Positions 1 to 7,377 of a stretch of 18,062 nt of DNA are shown here, in pieces; position 1 is the first letter of the stretch, and every line of letters starts with the position of its first letter. Location: contig JAUVON010000017.1 in NCBI GenBank assembly GCA_030599175.1, positions 1-18,062 on the forward strand, read 5' to 3'. Origin of the DNA: Desulfobulbaceae bacterium (GTDB taxonomy: Bacteria > Desulfobacterota > Desulfobulbia > Desulfobulbales > Desulfocapsaceae). The notes under the pieces were generated by a model that saw only the letters and a list, made by a program, of their open reading frames with translations, had not been told where the DNA came from and ran no database searches. The translations under genes and the position numbers were made by a program.

Positions 1-252
1 CCCTTCCGGAACCTGGCAAATGCCCATCTTGACAATTTCATCAGGACCTTTTTTATGGATTTCCTGGTCAACAAAGGTTATTGAACCGGTTCTGCATGAG
101 ACGATTCCGCAAATGGTCATCAGGGTTGTGCTTTTACCGGCACCATTGGCACCAATGAGAGTGATTATCTCCCCCTCATTAATTTCTAAAGAGACATCTT
201 TGATGGCAAGAATATTTCCATATCCGGCCTGCACATTTTGTAGTTTAAGCAT
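1..252 (-). CDS. livF: LivF, branched-chain amino acid ABC transporter ATPase (N-terminal part only)
   Basis: The first 84 codons of an ABC ATPase are visible; the gene continues past the left edge. It begins MLKLQNVQAGYG and carries the Walker A motif GANGAGKST at about residues 37-45, then a Q-loop region ending ICQVPEG. This is the usual N-terminus of LivF, the second cytoplasmic ATPase of the LIV importer, which pairs with LivG to power uptake of leucine, isoleucine and valine. The ATG lies inside the end of livG, so the two genes overlap by 8 bp, which suggests translational coupling. The signature motif, Walker B and C-terminus are outside the window. The family call is firm; the substrate is inferred from the operon. 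Confidence 0.95.
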   Translation of the reverse strand, partial: MLKLQNVQAGYGNILAIKDVSLEINEGEIITLIGANGAGKSTTLMTICGIVSCRTGSITFVDQEIHKKGPDEIVKMGICQVPEG

Positions 253-1036
253 CGACATCTTCCCCCAGATATGCCTTGATAACTGCAGGATTTTCACGAA
301 TTTCCACTGGGGTTCCCTCGGCGATTTTTTTGCCGTAATCCATCACGAAAATCCGATCAGATAAACTCATTACAAGCGTCATATCATGCTCAATAAGCAG
401 GATTGACTGCCCTTCAGAGGAAATCTCTTTGATCAGTTTTTCCAGCTCAATCGTTTCCTGTGGATTCATACCGGCGGCAGGTTCATCAAGTAGCAGAAGA
501 AGCGGTTCAGTGGCCAGGGCCCTTGCAACTTCAAGTCGTCTTTGTGCCCCATAGGGAAGGTTATTTGCAAACTCATTGACATACTGTTCCAGCCCCACTT
601 TCTGAAGAATAGCATAACTGGTTTCCAGTATAGACTGTTCTTCATCACGGGTAGCTTTATTTCGAAAAACAGCACCAAGAACAAAGGCCTTAGTCCTGCA
701 ATGCCTGCCGATCATAACATTTTCCAGAACAGTCATTTTTGCAAAGAGCCTGATATTTTGAAAAGTCCTTGCAAGGCCTTTTTCTGTAACCTGATTTGGT
801 TTCAACCCCTTTAAACTCACACTTGTATCACTGCCTGGAGCAGCAAGGTAGACCTCTCCTTCAGTAGGAGCATAAATTCCGGTAATACAGTTAAAAAAGG
901 TTGTTTTTCCTGCACCGTTTGGGCCGATCAACGCTACAATCTCTCCCCTGTTTACGTCGAGATCAAGAGAGTTTAAAGCACGAATCCCACCAAAATCCAT
1001 GGTGAGACCATTTACTTTTAATATCTGAGTGTTCAT
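245..1036 (-). CDS. livG: LivG, branched-chain amino acid ABC transporter ATPase
   Basis: A complete 263-residue ABC ATPase of the LivG type. Visible motifs are Walker A GPNGAGKT (38-45), the Q-loop glutamine at 93 in TFQNIRLF, the LivG-style signature PYGAQRRLEVARAL (161-174, in place of LSGGQ), Walker B LLLLLDEP followed by AAGMNP (about 179-192), and the switch histidine H217 in LIEHD. The protein hydrolyses ATP on the cytoplasmic side of the LivH/LivM permease. It starts 11 bp after the livM stop and overlaps livF by 8 bp, so it is an internal operon gene. No strong ribosome binding site precedes the ATG, which suggests coupling to livM translation. Length and motifs are normal for the family. 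Confidence 0.96.
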   Translation of the reverse strand: MNTQILKVNGLTMDFGGIRALNSLDLDVNRGEIVALIGPNGAGKTTFFNCITGIYAPTEGEVYLAAPGSDTSVSLKGLKPNQVTEKGLARTFQNIRLFAKMTVLENVMIGRHCRTKAFVLGAVFRNKATRDEEQSILETSYAILQKVGLEQYVNEFANNLPYGAQRRLEVARALATEPLLLLLDEPAAGMNPQETIELEKLIKEISSEGQSILLIEHDMTLVMSLSDRIFVMDYGKKIAEGTPVEIRENPAVIKAYLGEDVDA

Positions 1037-1047
1037 TTCAAAAAGAA

Positions 1048-2253
1048 TTATTTCTGTTTTTCAAATTTATATGTTCTGCGTATATTTGCAATCATCCCTT
1101 GAGGACGAAATACCATCATAGCTACCATCACCCCGCCAAAAGCAAGCATTCTATATTCAGACAATGCCCTTAAATATTCAGGCATCAAGATAAGAATAAA
1201 TGCACCAATTATGACCCCGATTATTGAGCCCATGCCGCCAAGAACAACAATAGACAAGATAATTGCAGACTCAAGAAAGGTGAAACTTGCCGGATTGATA
1301 AATGTGGTTTTTGCAGCAAAAACAACTCCGATAAGTCCTGCCCAGAAGGCACCCAGGGAGAAGGCAGCCAGCTTTGTTTTCCGTTTATCTATACCCATTG
1401 CCTGACATGCGATCTCATCCTCTCTCAGAGCAATCCAGGCACGCCCAAGCCGAGAATCCTGCAATCTGTTCACGATAAAAATTGTCACAATTACACCAAT
1501 CACCATGATGTAATACATGTACATAATTGAAGTTTCGAGTGAAAAATCCATACCGAAAAAACCGGGTCTGGAGATATTGGAGATACCGCTTGGCCCCTGT
1601 GAAAACTCACCCCAGTTTTCCAGAATCAACCGTATAATTTCACCAAACCCCAGGGTGACAATTGCAAGATAATCGCCACGCAGACGCAGTACAGGAAACC
1701 CCAGAATAATACCAAATATTGCGGCTAGAGCTCCACCAATTGGTAGAACCACCCAGAAACCCAGACCAAAATGGTAGTTGAGTAGAGCATAAGAATATGC
1801 CCCTACTGCATAGAATGCTACAAACCCCAAATCGAGTAACCCTGCCATGCCAACAACAATATTTAATCCCAACCCGAGAACAACGTACATAAGAGCCGTT
1901 GTCATAACATTTGTCTGATACACAGAAAAAAAATGTGGGAAAACAAGAGCAATTGCCAATATCATAAAACTGAGCACTGCCAGCTGTTTTTTATTGTTAA
2001 GAATGGAATGGATAACATTCCGAGACGGTTTGCTCTCTTTTTTATCTGCAGTAACCCTTAGTTTTCTCAACTTAATAAAACTCATGACGAGATAAACCGT
2101 GAAAGTTACAATCGCAACATAGGCGGCGTTCTCCCATCGATAGCGAATAATTCTCTCAATCGGGTCAACCTTGATAACCATTATGGGAAATGTCAGAAAA
2201 ACAAACCAGAGAGCTACGCCAAGGGCCTTTTTTAATTCTTTTATCAACAACAT
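1048..2253 (-). CDS. livM: LivM, branched-chain amino acid ABC transporter permease
   Basis: A 401-residue polytopic inner-membrane permease. The core contains GLGLNIVVGMAGLLDLGFVAF (about 127-147), typical of LivM, and the cytoplasmic coupling region VLGGMGSIIGVIIGA near the C-terminus. Two extra hydrophobic segments near the N-terminus (about 12-30 and 45-62), followed by a lysine-rich linker, match the N-terminal extension of long LivM proteins such as that of E. coli. It forms the transmembrane channel with LivH. A GGAG sequence sits about 10 bases upstream of the ATG. The 127-bp gap from livH holds only a weak 5-bp hairpin and no gene. The family assignment is firm. Confidence 0.95.
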   Translation of the reverse strand: MLLIKELKKALGVALWFVFLTFPIMVIKVDPIERIIRYRWENAAYVAIVTFTVYLVMSFIKLRKLRVTADKKESKPSRNVIHSILNNKKQLAVLSFMILAIALVFPHFFSVYQTNVMTTALMYVVLGLGLNIVVGMAGLLDLGFVAFYAVGAYSYALLNYHFGLGFWVVLPIGGALAAIFGIILGFPVLRLRGDYLAIVTLGFGEIIRLILENWGEFSQGPSGISNISRPGFFGMDFSLETSIMYMYYIMVIGVIVTIFIVNRLQDSRLGRAWIALREDEIACQAMGIDKRKTKLAAFSLGAFWAGLIGVVFAAKTTFINPASFTFLESAIILSIVVLGGMGSIIGVIIGAFILILMPEYLRALSEYRMLAFGGVMVAMMVFRPQGMIANIRRTYKFEKQK

Positions 2254-2380
2254 CAGTGCTTTACTCCAGGAAAACTATAATACAAAACAAAAGATAAGCA
2301 CCCTTAAAAACCAGGGTATAAACTCCGACTTCGAGAAACTTTCACCACAGAGGACAATTTATCTTTCAGTATTAGATATT

Positions 2381-3283
2381 TTATACTTTCTTCGTTTCAG
2401 CTTTGCCAAGCAACCCTGACGGTTTAAAAATCAGGATAAGAACGAGAAGGGAAAATGCAAAGACATCTTCATAATCGCTCGACACATAACCGGTGGCGAA
2501 ACTTTCTGTCAGTCCAAGTACAAGACTTCCAAGAACTGCCCCGGGAATAGATCCGATTCCCCCTAGAACTGCTGCAGTGAATGCTTTGATTCCGGCAATA
2601 AAACCTATATAAAAATTTATCTGACCTATATGGGAGGCGATAAGAAGTCCACCGATGGCAGCAAGAGCAGATCCTATAATAAAGGTAGCAGAAATAATCT
2701 GATTAACGTTGATCCCCACAAGCATTGCCATTGTCCTGTCCTGAGCTGTTGCCCGCATGGCTTTGCCTACACGGGTAAACTTAATGATATAAGTCAGAAT
2801 CAACATAACAATAGTTGTTGTTATAAGAATAACCAGATCACTGGATCCTACGATATGGGCTACTGGCTCCATAAATTCGAATTCAGGTATGAGTGCGGGA
2901 AATGGCAGGAAGTCAGAGGTTTGTGCCAGCAGTACGTAATTTTGCAGAAAAATAGACATGCCTATCGCACTGATAAGCGGTGATAAACGTGGTGCGTGAC
3001 GAAGTGGTTTATATGCTATTTTTTCAATAGTATACCCATAAGCACTTGACCATACAGCAGCGGCTACACCGGCAATAACAATAATAGCGAGTAGTGGAAA
3101 TCCATAAATTGACAGCACGGTTGCTACTATAAAAGCAGTAAAGGCGCCAATCATATATATTTCGCCATGGGCAAAGTTAATCAACCCGATAATACCGTAT
3201 ACCATTGTGTACCCGAGAGCAATCAGCGCATAGATAGAACCACGGGTAAGACCGCTGAACAGGAGTTCAATAAAATAATCCAT
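2381..3283 (-). CDS. livH: LivH, branched-chain amino acid ABC transporter permease
   Basis: A polytopic permease with the LivH N-terminal signature GLTRGSIYALIALGYTMVYG followed by GLINFAHGE, and the cytoplasmic motif FTAAVLGGIGSIPGAVLG. I chose the ATG at 3283, giving 300 residues, because family members begin close to this sequence (MDYFIELLFSGL). The frame stays open to a GTG at 3334, but that start would add 17 residues encoded inside a strong stem-loop and would not match the family. The ATG has only a weak ribosome binding site (GTGG, five bases away), so translation may be low. With LivM it forms the membrane channel. It follows livK after a 99-bp spacer containing an attenuator-like hairpin. 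Confidence 0.94.
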   Translation of the reverse strand: MDYFIELLFSGLTRGSIYALIALGYTMVYGIIGLINFAHGEIYMIGAFTAFIVATVLSIYGFPLLAIIVIAGVAAAVWSSAYGYTIEKIAYKPLRHAPRLSPLISAIGMSIFLQNYVLLAQTSDFLPFPALIPEFEFMEPVAHIVGSSDLVILITTTIVMLILTYIIKFTRVGKAMRATAQDRTMAMLVGINVNQIISATFIIGSALAAIGGLLIASHIGQINFYIGFIAGIKAFTAAVLGGIGSIPGAVLGSLVLGLTESFATGYVSSDYEDVFAFSLLVLILIFKPSGLLGKAETKKV

Positions 3284-3346
3284 AAAAACCACAAAAAATA
3301 ACCTGAAACGGAGTGCATCCCATAACAGCCGCACCCCATTTCAGGT
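3284..3346 (-). terminator. Attenuator-like stem-loop between livK and livH
   Basis: Arms at 3301-3316 and 3331-3346 pair over 16 bp around a 14-base loop. In the minus-strand transcript the two non-Watson-Crick positions (3309/3338 and 3312/3335) are G-U pairs, whereas in a plus-strand RNA they would be C-A mismatches. The stem is followed on the minus strand by TATTTTTTG and then GGTTTTT, immediately before the livH ATG. A stem followed by a U-rich tract is the form of an intrinsic terminator. Between a binding-protein gene and its permease genes, partial termination or 3' end protection of livK mRNA is the likely role. That role is inferred. Confidence 0.7.
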
Positions 3347-3382
3347 AGATTAACAAGCTAACCCCGAGAAACGGGATAATTA

Positions 3383-4513
3383 CTATTTCATTTCTACAAA
3401 TTTTCCATCCTGCACCTGGTACACTGAGAAGCCAACTCCAACCGCATCACCCATTTCATTGAAAAAGATATTGCCGACTGGGGTCTCCACTTTCTCAGTC
3501 TGGAGTACTTTCTTCAGGGCTGCAAGATCTGTAGACCCGGCCATTTTGATAGCATTAACCATTGCCAGCATAGCCGAATATGCATTCTCGTAGAAAGCGC
3601 CATGATCGGAATTGAAGGTAGCCTTATGGGCTTCAATGGCTACCTTTGACAGAGGATTACTGGCATTATCTTGAGGTCCTGAAGCGTAAGCGCCTTCAGC
3701 ATTTTTGCCAGCAACCTTGATAAAGGTCATATCCTTAACACCATCATCGGAGATGAAAGTAGTTTTTAAGCGCTTCTTCTTCATCTGGCCGACAATTTTG
3801 GATGCTTCAGGATGATACCCGCCAAAGATAACAGCCTCTGCACCTGATTTCCTGATTTTCAGAACAATCGCAGAATAATCTACGGCACCGGGAGTCACAC
3901 CTTCAAAAAGAACAACTTCTGCCTTTCCTGATTCCTCCAGGAACTTCTTGGCAAATTCAGCAAAGCCTTTGCCATAGTCACCTTTATCGTGAACAACTGC
4001 AATTTTGGTATAACCAAGCTTTTCAAGAACAAAATTTACATCAACTTCAGCTTGAGCATCATCGGGTGCAATAGTTCTAAAGAAGTTCGGATAATCGCCA
4101 CTCTGGGTCAGAGCAGGATTGGTAGCCGATGGTGACATGACCAGAATACCCTTATCTTTATAGATCGGTAAAGCTGCTTTGGTAGCACCGGAACAGATAT
4201 GGCCGAGTACAACTTCCGCCCCTTCAGAGGCAAGTTTAGTTGCAGTATTGGTTGCAATCTCAGGTTTGCAGACATCATCCTCGATCAGCAATTCAATCAT
4301 TTTCCCATTGATACCACCGGCATCATTGACCTGTTTTGCAACAATTTTAGCCGCGTTTACAGAAGGTAATCCATATGATGCGAGATCACCACTGTGCGGT
4401 CCTGCAACACCAAACTTGATAGTATCTCCTGCAATACCCATGGCCGGCACTGATAAAGCCATCATAACACAGGCAGCAGTTGACACAAATTTCCCACTTA
4501 GAGCTAACTTCAT
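3383..4513 (-). CDS. livK: LivK-type periplasmic branched-chain amino acid binding protein
   Basis: A 376-residue substrate-binding protein of the leucine/isoleucine/valine family (Peripla_BP_6 type). A basic start and hydrophobic core (about residues 1-28, VSTAACVMMALSVPAMG) form a Sec signal peptide. The mature protein begins near DTIKFGVAGPHSGDLASYG, the usual opening of this fold. C82 and C107 are spaced 25 apart, as are the disulfide cysteines C53-C78 of E. coli LivK/LivJ. The ligand region GHICSGATKAA and VMSPSATNP are visible. A strong ribosome binding site, GGAGG, lies five bases before the ATG. It is the first gene of the liv operon. Specificity within branched-chain or related amino acids cannot be read from sequence. 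Confidence 0.94.
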   Translation of the reverse strand: MKLALSGKFVSTAACVMMALSVPAMGIAGDTIKFGVAGPHSGDLASYGLPSVNAAKIVAKQVNDAGGINGKMIELLIEDDVCKPEIATNTATKLASEGAEVVLGHICSGATKAALPIYKDKGILVMSPSATNPALTQSGDYPNFFRTIAPDDAQAEVDVNFVLEKLGYTKIAVVHDKGDYGKGFAEFAKKFLEESGKAEVVLFEGVTPGAVDYSAIVLKIRKSGAEAVIFGGYHPEASKIVGQMKKKRLKTTFISDDGVKDMTFIKVAGKNAEGAYASGPQDNASNPLSKVAIEAHKATFNSDHGAFYENAYSAMLAMVNAIKMAGSTDLAALKKVLQTEKVETPVGNIFFNEMGDAVGVGFSVYQVQDGKFVEMK

Positions 4514-4907
4514 TTTATCCTCCCTCTAGATGCATTGATTAAGTAAACTCACCCAGTCCTGATCCAACTCTTCTAGTTGGGGAAAAGAGCAAGCATATAC
4601 GACGAAGTCATGATATTAGTCTTTTACTGTTGATTTTGCAAAATCAAAAATGAAAAATTCCTTTTATTTTATCTGGAGTTTAGTGCCTTACTCTATAACT
4701 TCTGCAATAAAAGCAAGAAATCGAGGAAGGTCGTCTAAAATTATATGGTTGAATATACTTTCATTGCACTTATCCAAGCATTCTAAAATTCCTATTTATT
4801 CGGGTTAGTGCCAGCATCAGAGAGTGAATACAGAGAGGCCTCCGAGGCACTTATCCAGCGTAGCTAAAAGTTTTCCGACTTGTCGGGTGAGATATTCAGG
4901 AGCTGCA
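4514..4907. other. Divergent intergenic region between livK and lpxK
   Basis: About 390 bp with no convincing gene, AT-rich, separating minus-strand livK from plus-strand lpxK. It holds, from left to right, the livK ribosome binding site, a short inverted repeat (CCAACT at 4564-4569 with AGTTGG at 4575-4580) in the presumed livK leader, a perfect 18-bp palindrome at 4630-4647, and two copies of the 11-mer GCACTTATCCA at 4766-4776 and 4847-4857. Promoters for both genes should be here. Only a livK candidate could be placed, and no clear lpxK promoter was found. Confidence 0.6.
4613..4647 (-). promoter_or_regulatory. Candidate livK promoter with overlapping palindromic operator
   Basis: On the minus strand, TTGCAA (4636-4641) and TAATAT (4613-4618) are separated by 17 bp, each matching four of six consensus sigma-70 positions. 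The -35 hexamer is the centre of the perfect palindrome TTGATTTTGCAAAATCAA (4630-4647). A repressor bound there would block RNA polymerase. The predicted transcript would start near 4606, about 93 bases before the livK ATG. The palindrome is directly visible; promoter and operator functions are inferred. Confidence 0.4.
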
Positions 4908-5945
4908 TTGAACACGATAGACTTTTTTTTTGTTTTGGGACGGCCATTGAGCCCATTGTACAGTGGGTTGATGAGTACCAGAGCTACCCTTTATAAAAAA
5001 AACATTTTCAAGCGTCATACGCTTCCTGTCCCTGTCATTTCCATTGGCAATCTCACTATGGGGGGATCCGGAAAGACACCGGTAGTTCTCAGTCTGGCCC
5101 AAATGCTGAAACAACTGAATTATCGTCCTGCAATCATCAGTAGAGGTTACGGCGGTAAGGCAAGTAAAAGGAGTAATACTGTTTCCACTGGAAGGAAGAT
5201 CCTTCTCTCCCAGGAAGAGGCAGGAGATGAACCTTATATGCTTGCAAAAAAACTAGAGGGAGTGCCGGTTATTACCGGCAAGTCACGCATTCACCCCTGT
5301 AAACATGCCATAGAATCATACGATGCAAATATCCTCCTCCTTGATGACGGCTTTCAACACCTTGCCATCAATCGAGATATTGATATCGTACTGTTTAATG
5401 CGACAACACTTGCCGGCAACAGCAGAGTCTTTCCGGGCGGTGTTCTGAGGGAACCTGTGAGTGCTTTAGAGAGGTGCCATGCCTTTATGTTGACGGGAGT
5501 CACTGACGGCAACCGAGAAAGAGCAGATCAGTTTTCACTTCTGCTGAAAAAAAGGTTTCCGGAAAAGCCACTTTTCTTTTCAGAAATTTCCGGCTATGAA
5601 GTCTGGGCTGCCGATGGAAAGGAGAATGTTGGAGATTTTTCTGACCTTGGTCGAACTTCTGGTTTCTGTGCGATTGCAAATCCAATCCGATTTAAAGATT
5701 CAATTGAAATGAGTGGCATCGACCTTGTGCAATTCTCATCCTTTGAAGATCACAAAAAATACGACCAGAGGTTGGTGGACAAATTATGTAAAGTAGCCAA
5801 AGAGGCTGGTGTTCAAAGCCTCTTGACTACTGAGAAAGATTTTGTGAAAATTGATCATTTAGAAAGAACCCTGCCCCTCTATGTTCTCAAAGTGAAGCAA
5901 AAGGAAGACAAAGAGTTTGCAGAGTATATTTTTAATACAATATAG
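4908..5945 (+). CDS. lpxK: LpxK, tetraacyldisaccharide 4'-kinase
   Basis: LpxK phosphorylates the 4' position of the lipid A disaccharide precursor, making lipid IVA at the inner membrane. From the chosen start the protein has 345 residues, normal for the family. Visible motifs are an N-terminal hydrophobic stretch with PLSPLYSGLM, the Walker A-type loop GNLTMGGSGKTP (47-58), SRGYGG (78-83), EAGDEP (104-109), the catalytic DDGFQH (146-151), VFPGGVLREP (174-183) and LTTEKDFVK near the C-terminus. I chose the TTG at 4908 because AGGAG lies five bases upstream and the residues after it match LpxK N-termini. A GTG at 4824 in the same frame would add 28 residues and has a poor ribosome binding site. 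It is not in an operon with lpxC. Confidence 0.93.
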   Translation: MNTIDFFFVLGRPLSPLYSGLMSTRATLYKKNIFKRHTLPVPVISIGNLTMGGSGKTPVVLSLAQMLKQLNYRPAIISRGYGGKASKRSNTVSTGRKILLSQEEAGDEPYMLAKKLEGVPVITGKSRIHPCKHAIESYDANILLLDDGFQHLAINRDIDIVLFNATTLAGNSRVFPGGVLREPVSALERCHAFMLTGVTDGNRERADQFSLLLKKRFPEKPLFFSEISGYEVWAADGKENVGDFSDLGRTSGFCAIANPIRFKDSIEMSGIDLVQFSSFEDHKKYDQRLVDKLCKVAKEAGVQSLLTTEKDFVKIDHLERTLPLYVLKVKQKEDKEFAEYIFNTI

Positions 5946-6007
5946 AAATACCAATAGATTTTGCTTAGTTCAGAGAAATTTTTTTGGCCTGTCAAACCCA
6001 TTAAAGT

Positions 6008-6046
6008 GTGTCTTTTTACCTCAATGAGTGTCTTTTAACCCACACT
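6008..6046. repeat. Tandem 13-bp repeats within a short inverted repeat upstream of lpxC
   Basis: GTGTCTTTTTACC (6008-6020) recurs as GTGTCTTTTAACC (6028-6040), 12 of 13 bases identical, with a 20-bp period (about two DNA turns). AGTGTG (6005-6010) and CACACT (6041-6046) form an inverted repeat around them. The 243-bp lpxK-lpxC spacer (5946-6188) otherwise shows no gene and no clear terminator. Same-face spacing upstream of a tightly controlled gene suggests a regulator binding site, but this is inference. Confidence 0.4.
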
Positions 6047-6188
6047 ATGATTTTTATTGAAACAAATTCACTTTTCTTCGTATCTGGCTGCAAATACGCT
6101 CTTTATCTATATTCATATTTTTCAACAAACTAATGGCATAAATTTTGCTTAATTACAGTAAACTCACATTTATAACTCAGGATTTTAT

Positions 6189-7175
6189 ATGCCATTACCA
6201 ATAGATCCACATCAATATACATTACGGAAACCGGTTAGTTGTTGCGGAGTTGGACTCCACTCCGGCAGAACTGTGAATCTTTCTATTAAACCAGCCCCTA
6301 AGAATAACGGTATTCGATTTTTTCGAACTGATATCTTGCCGAATGAACATATTAAGGCACATCTGAATATGGTCGTAGATACCAGGCTTGCTACAACTAT
6401 TGGCAATGACAATTTCCACATTTCGACGACTGAGCATCTTATGGCAGCCCTGCAAGGGTTTGGTATCGATAATGCGGATATCGAACTGGATTCAGCGGAA
6501 GTACCGATTATGGATGGAAGTGCCGATCCTTTTTTCCAAATGATGAAGTCATCCGGGAAAAAGAAACAGAATGGCATGAAAAAAGCACTTCGGATAACCA
6601 GACCGATCCACTATACCGATGGTGATAAATCTATTACAATCAAACCGTATAATGGCTTTAAGATAACTGGTGAAATATGCTTTGACGATGCTGTAATAGA
6701 TAGCCAAAAATTTTCTTTTAATCTTTCTACAGAAAAATTTGGTAAAGAAATTTCCCGGGCCAGAACTTTTGGATATGTTGAACAGGTCGAAGAATTATGG
6801 GCTAACGGACTGGCACTTGGCAGCTCCCTTGAAAATGTAATTGCTATTCACTGGAATCGAAAGTCAGTTCTCAATGAAGATGGTTTAAGATTTGACGACG
6901 AATTTATCAGACATAAGGTACTTGACCTGGTGGGTGATCTTGCACTTTTAGGGTGTTCGGTTCTTGGACATGTCAGTTCATATAAAACCGGCCATACAGA
7001 ACACCTGGGTTTTATGAAGGCTATCGCCGCATCTCCTCATTGCTGGGAGCTTATAGAGATGCGAAAAAATGGTCCCCACGCTGTTATGAATCGAGTCGTA
7101 TCAAAATCGAAGGCTGCCAGTGATATGATCATGCCGCTTTTTAATCGTGACAGCCAATTGGTTGCTGCAGCCTGA
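6189..7175 (+). CDS. lpxC: LpxC, UDP-3-O-acyl-N-acetylglucosamine deacetylase
   Basis: LpxC is the zinc deacetylase that commits UDP-3-O-acyl-GlcNAc to lipid A synthesis in the cytoplasm. At 328 residues it is slightly longer than the E. coli enzyme (305). Zinc ligands are seen as H83 in TTEHL, and H242 and D246 in FIRHKVLDLVGD. E82 corresponds to the catalytic glutamate (E. coli E78), and H269 in SYKTGH to the catalytic histidine (E. coli H265). The opening CCGVGLHSG and PIMDGSADPF are also typical. AGGA sits a few bases before the ATG. The extra length is mostly a C-terminal tail ending LVAAA. It lies downstream of lpxK in the same orientation but with its own 243-bp leader, so separate transcription is likely. 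Confidence 0.97.
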   Translation: MPLPIDPHQYTLRKPVSCCGVGLHSGRTVNLSIKPAPKNNGIRFFRTDILPNEHIKAHLNMVVDTRLATTIGNDNFHISTTEHLMAALQGFGIDNADIELDSAEVPIMDGSADPFFQMMKSSGKKKQNGMKKALRITRPIHYTDGDKSITIKPYNGFKITGEICFDDAVIDSQKFSFNLSTEKFGKEISRARTFGYVEQVEELWANGLALGSSLENVIAIHWNRKSVLNEDGLRFDDEFIRHKVLDLVGDLALLGCSVLGHVSSYKTGHTEHLGFMKAIAASPHCWELIEMRKNGPHAVMNRVVSKSKAASDMIMPLFNRDSQLVAAA

Positions 7176-7199
7176 CTTGCCTTTTACCTCACTCCTCTA

Positions 7200-7261
7200 A
7201 TTCTCAATAAACTAGTGATTACCTACGCAGAACATTAGTTTTGTCAGGTATTATTGAGAAT
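7200..7261. repeat. 11-bp inverted repeat downstream of lpxC
   Basis: ATTCTCAATAA (7200-7210) and TTATTGAGAAT (7251-7261) are perfect complements 40 bp apart. Inside, ACTAGTG (7211-7217) can pair with CATTAGT (7233-7239) with one G-U pair, continuing the stem on the 5' side but leaving an 11-base bulge on the 3' side. No T-run follows, so it is not a standard terminator, and no target-site duplication flanks it. It may be an mRNA 3' structure for lpxC or a DNA-binding element. Confidence 0.45.
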
Positions 7262-7285
7262 CATTCACATAAACATCCCCTCACA

Positions 7286-7345
7286 TTGACGATTATTCGA
7301 AATGTAGTATAATAAGTGGTACGACTGTATACTGTACTGTACGGT
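7286..7345 (+). promoter_or_regulatory. Sigma-70 promoter for the SleB-type gene, with adjacent operator-like palindrome
   Basis: TTGACG (7286-7291) and a perfect TATAAT (7308-7313) are 16 bp apart, the best promoter match in the window. Transcription would begin near 7320. Immediately downstream, ACTGT occurs at 7324, 7331 and 7336, followed by ACGGT at 7341. ACTGTAC-T-GTACGGT (7331-7345) forms a 7-1-7 imperfect palindrome with one mismatch. Its position just after the start site suits a repressor operator. It does not match the E. coli LexA box. The regulator is unknown. Confidence 0.6.
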
Positions 7346-7377
7346 CAGGTATTTTCTTTTCAGGCAGGAGAAGGAAT

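Noticed and set aside
2254..2380. A short hairpin (ACCCT/AGGGT) in the livH-livM gap as a second attenuator
   Set aside because: Five base pairs with an 8-base loop and no clean T-tract; far weaker than the livK-livH structure.
4542..6167. Shared 11-mer AGTAAACTCAC at 4542-4552 and 6157-6167, upstream of livK and lpxC
   Set aside because: The copies have opposite orientation relative to their genes and different distances from the start codons, so coincidence is the simplest reading.
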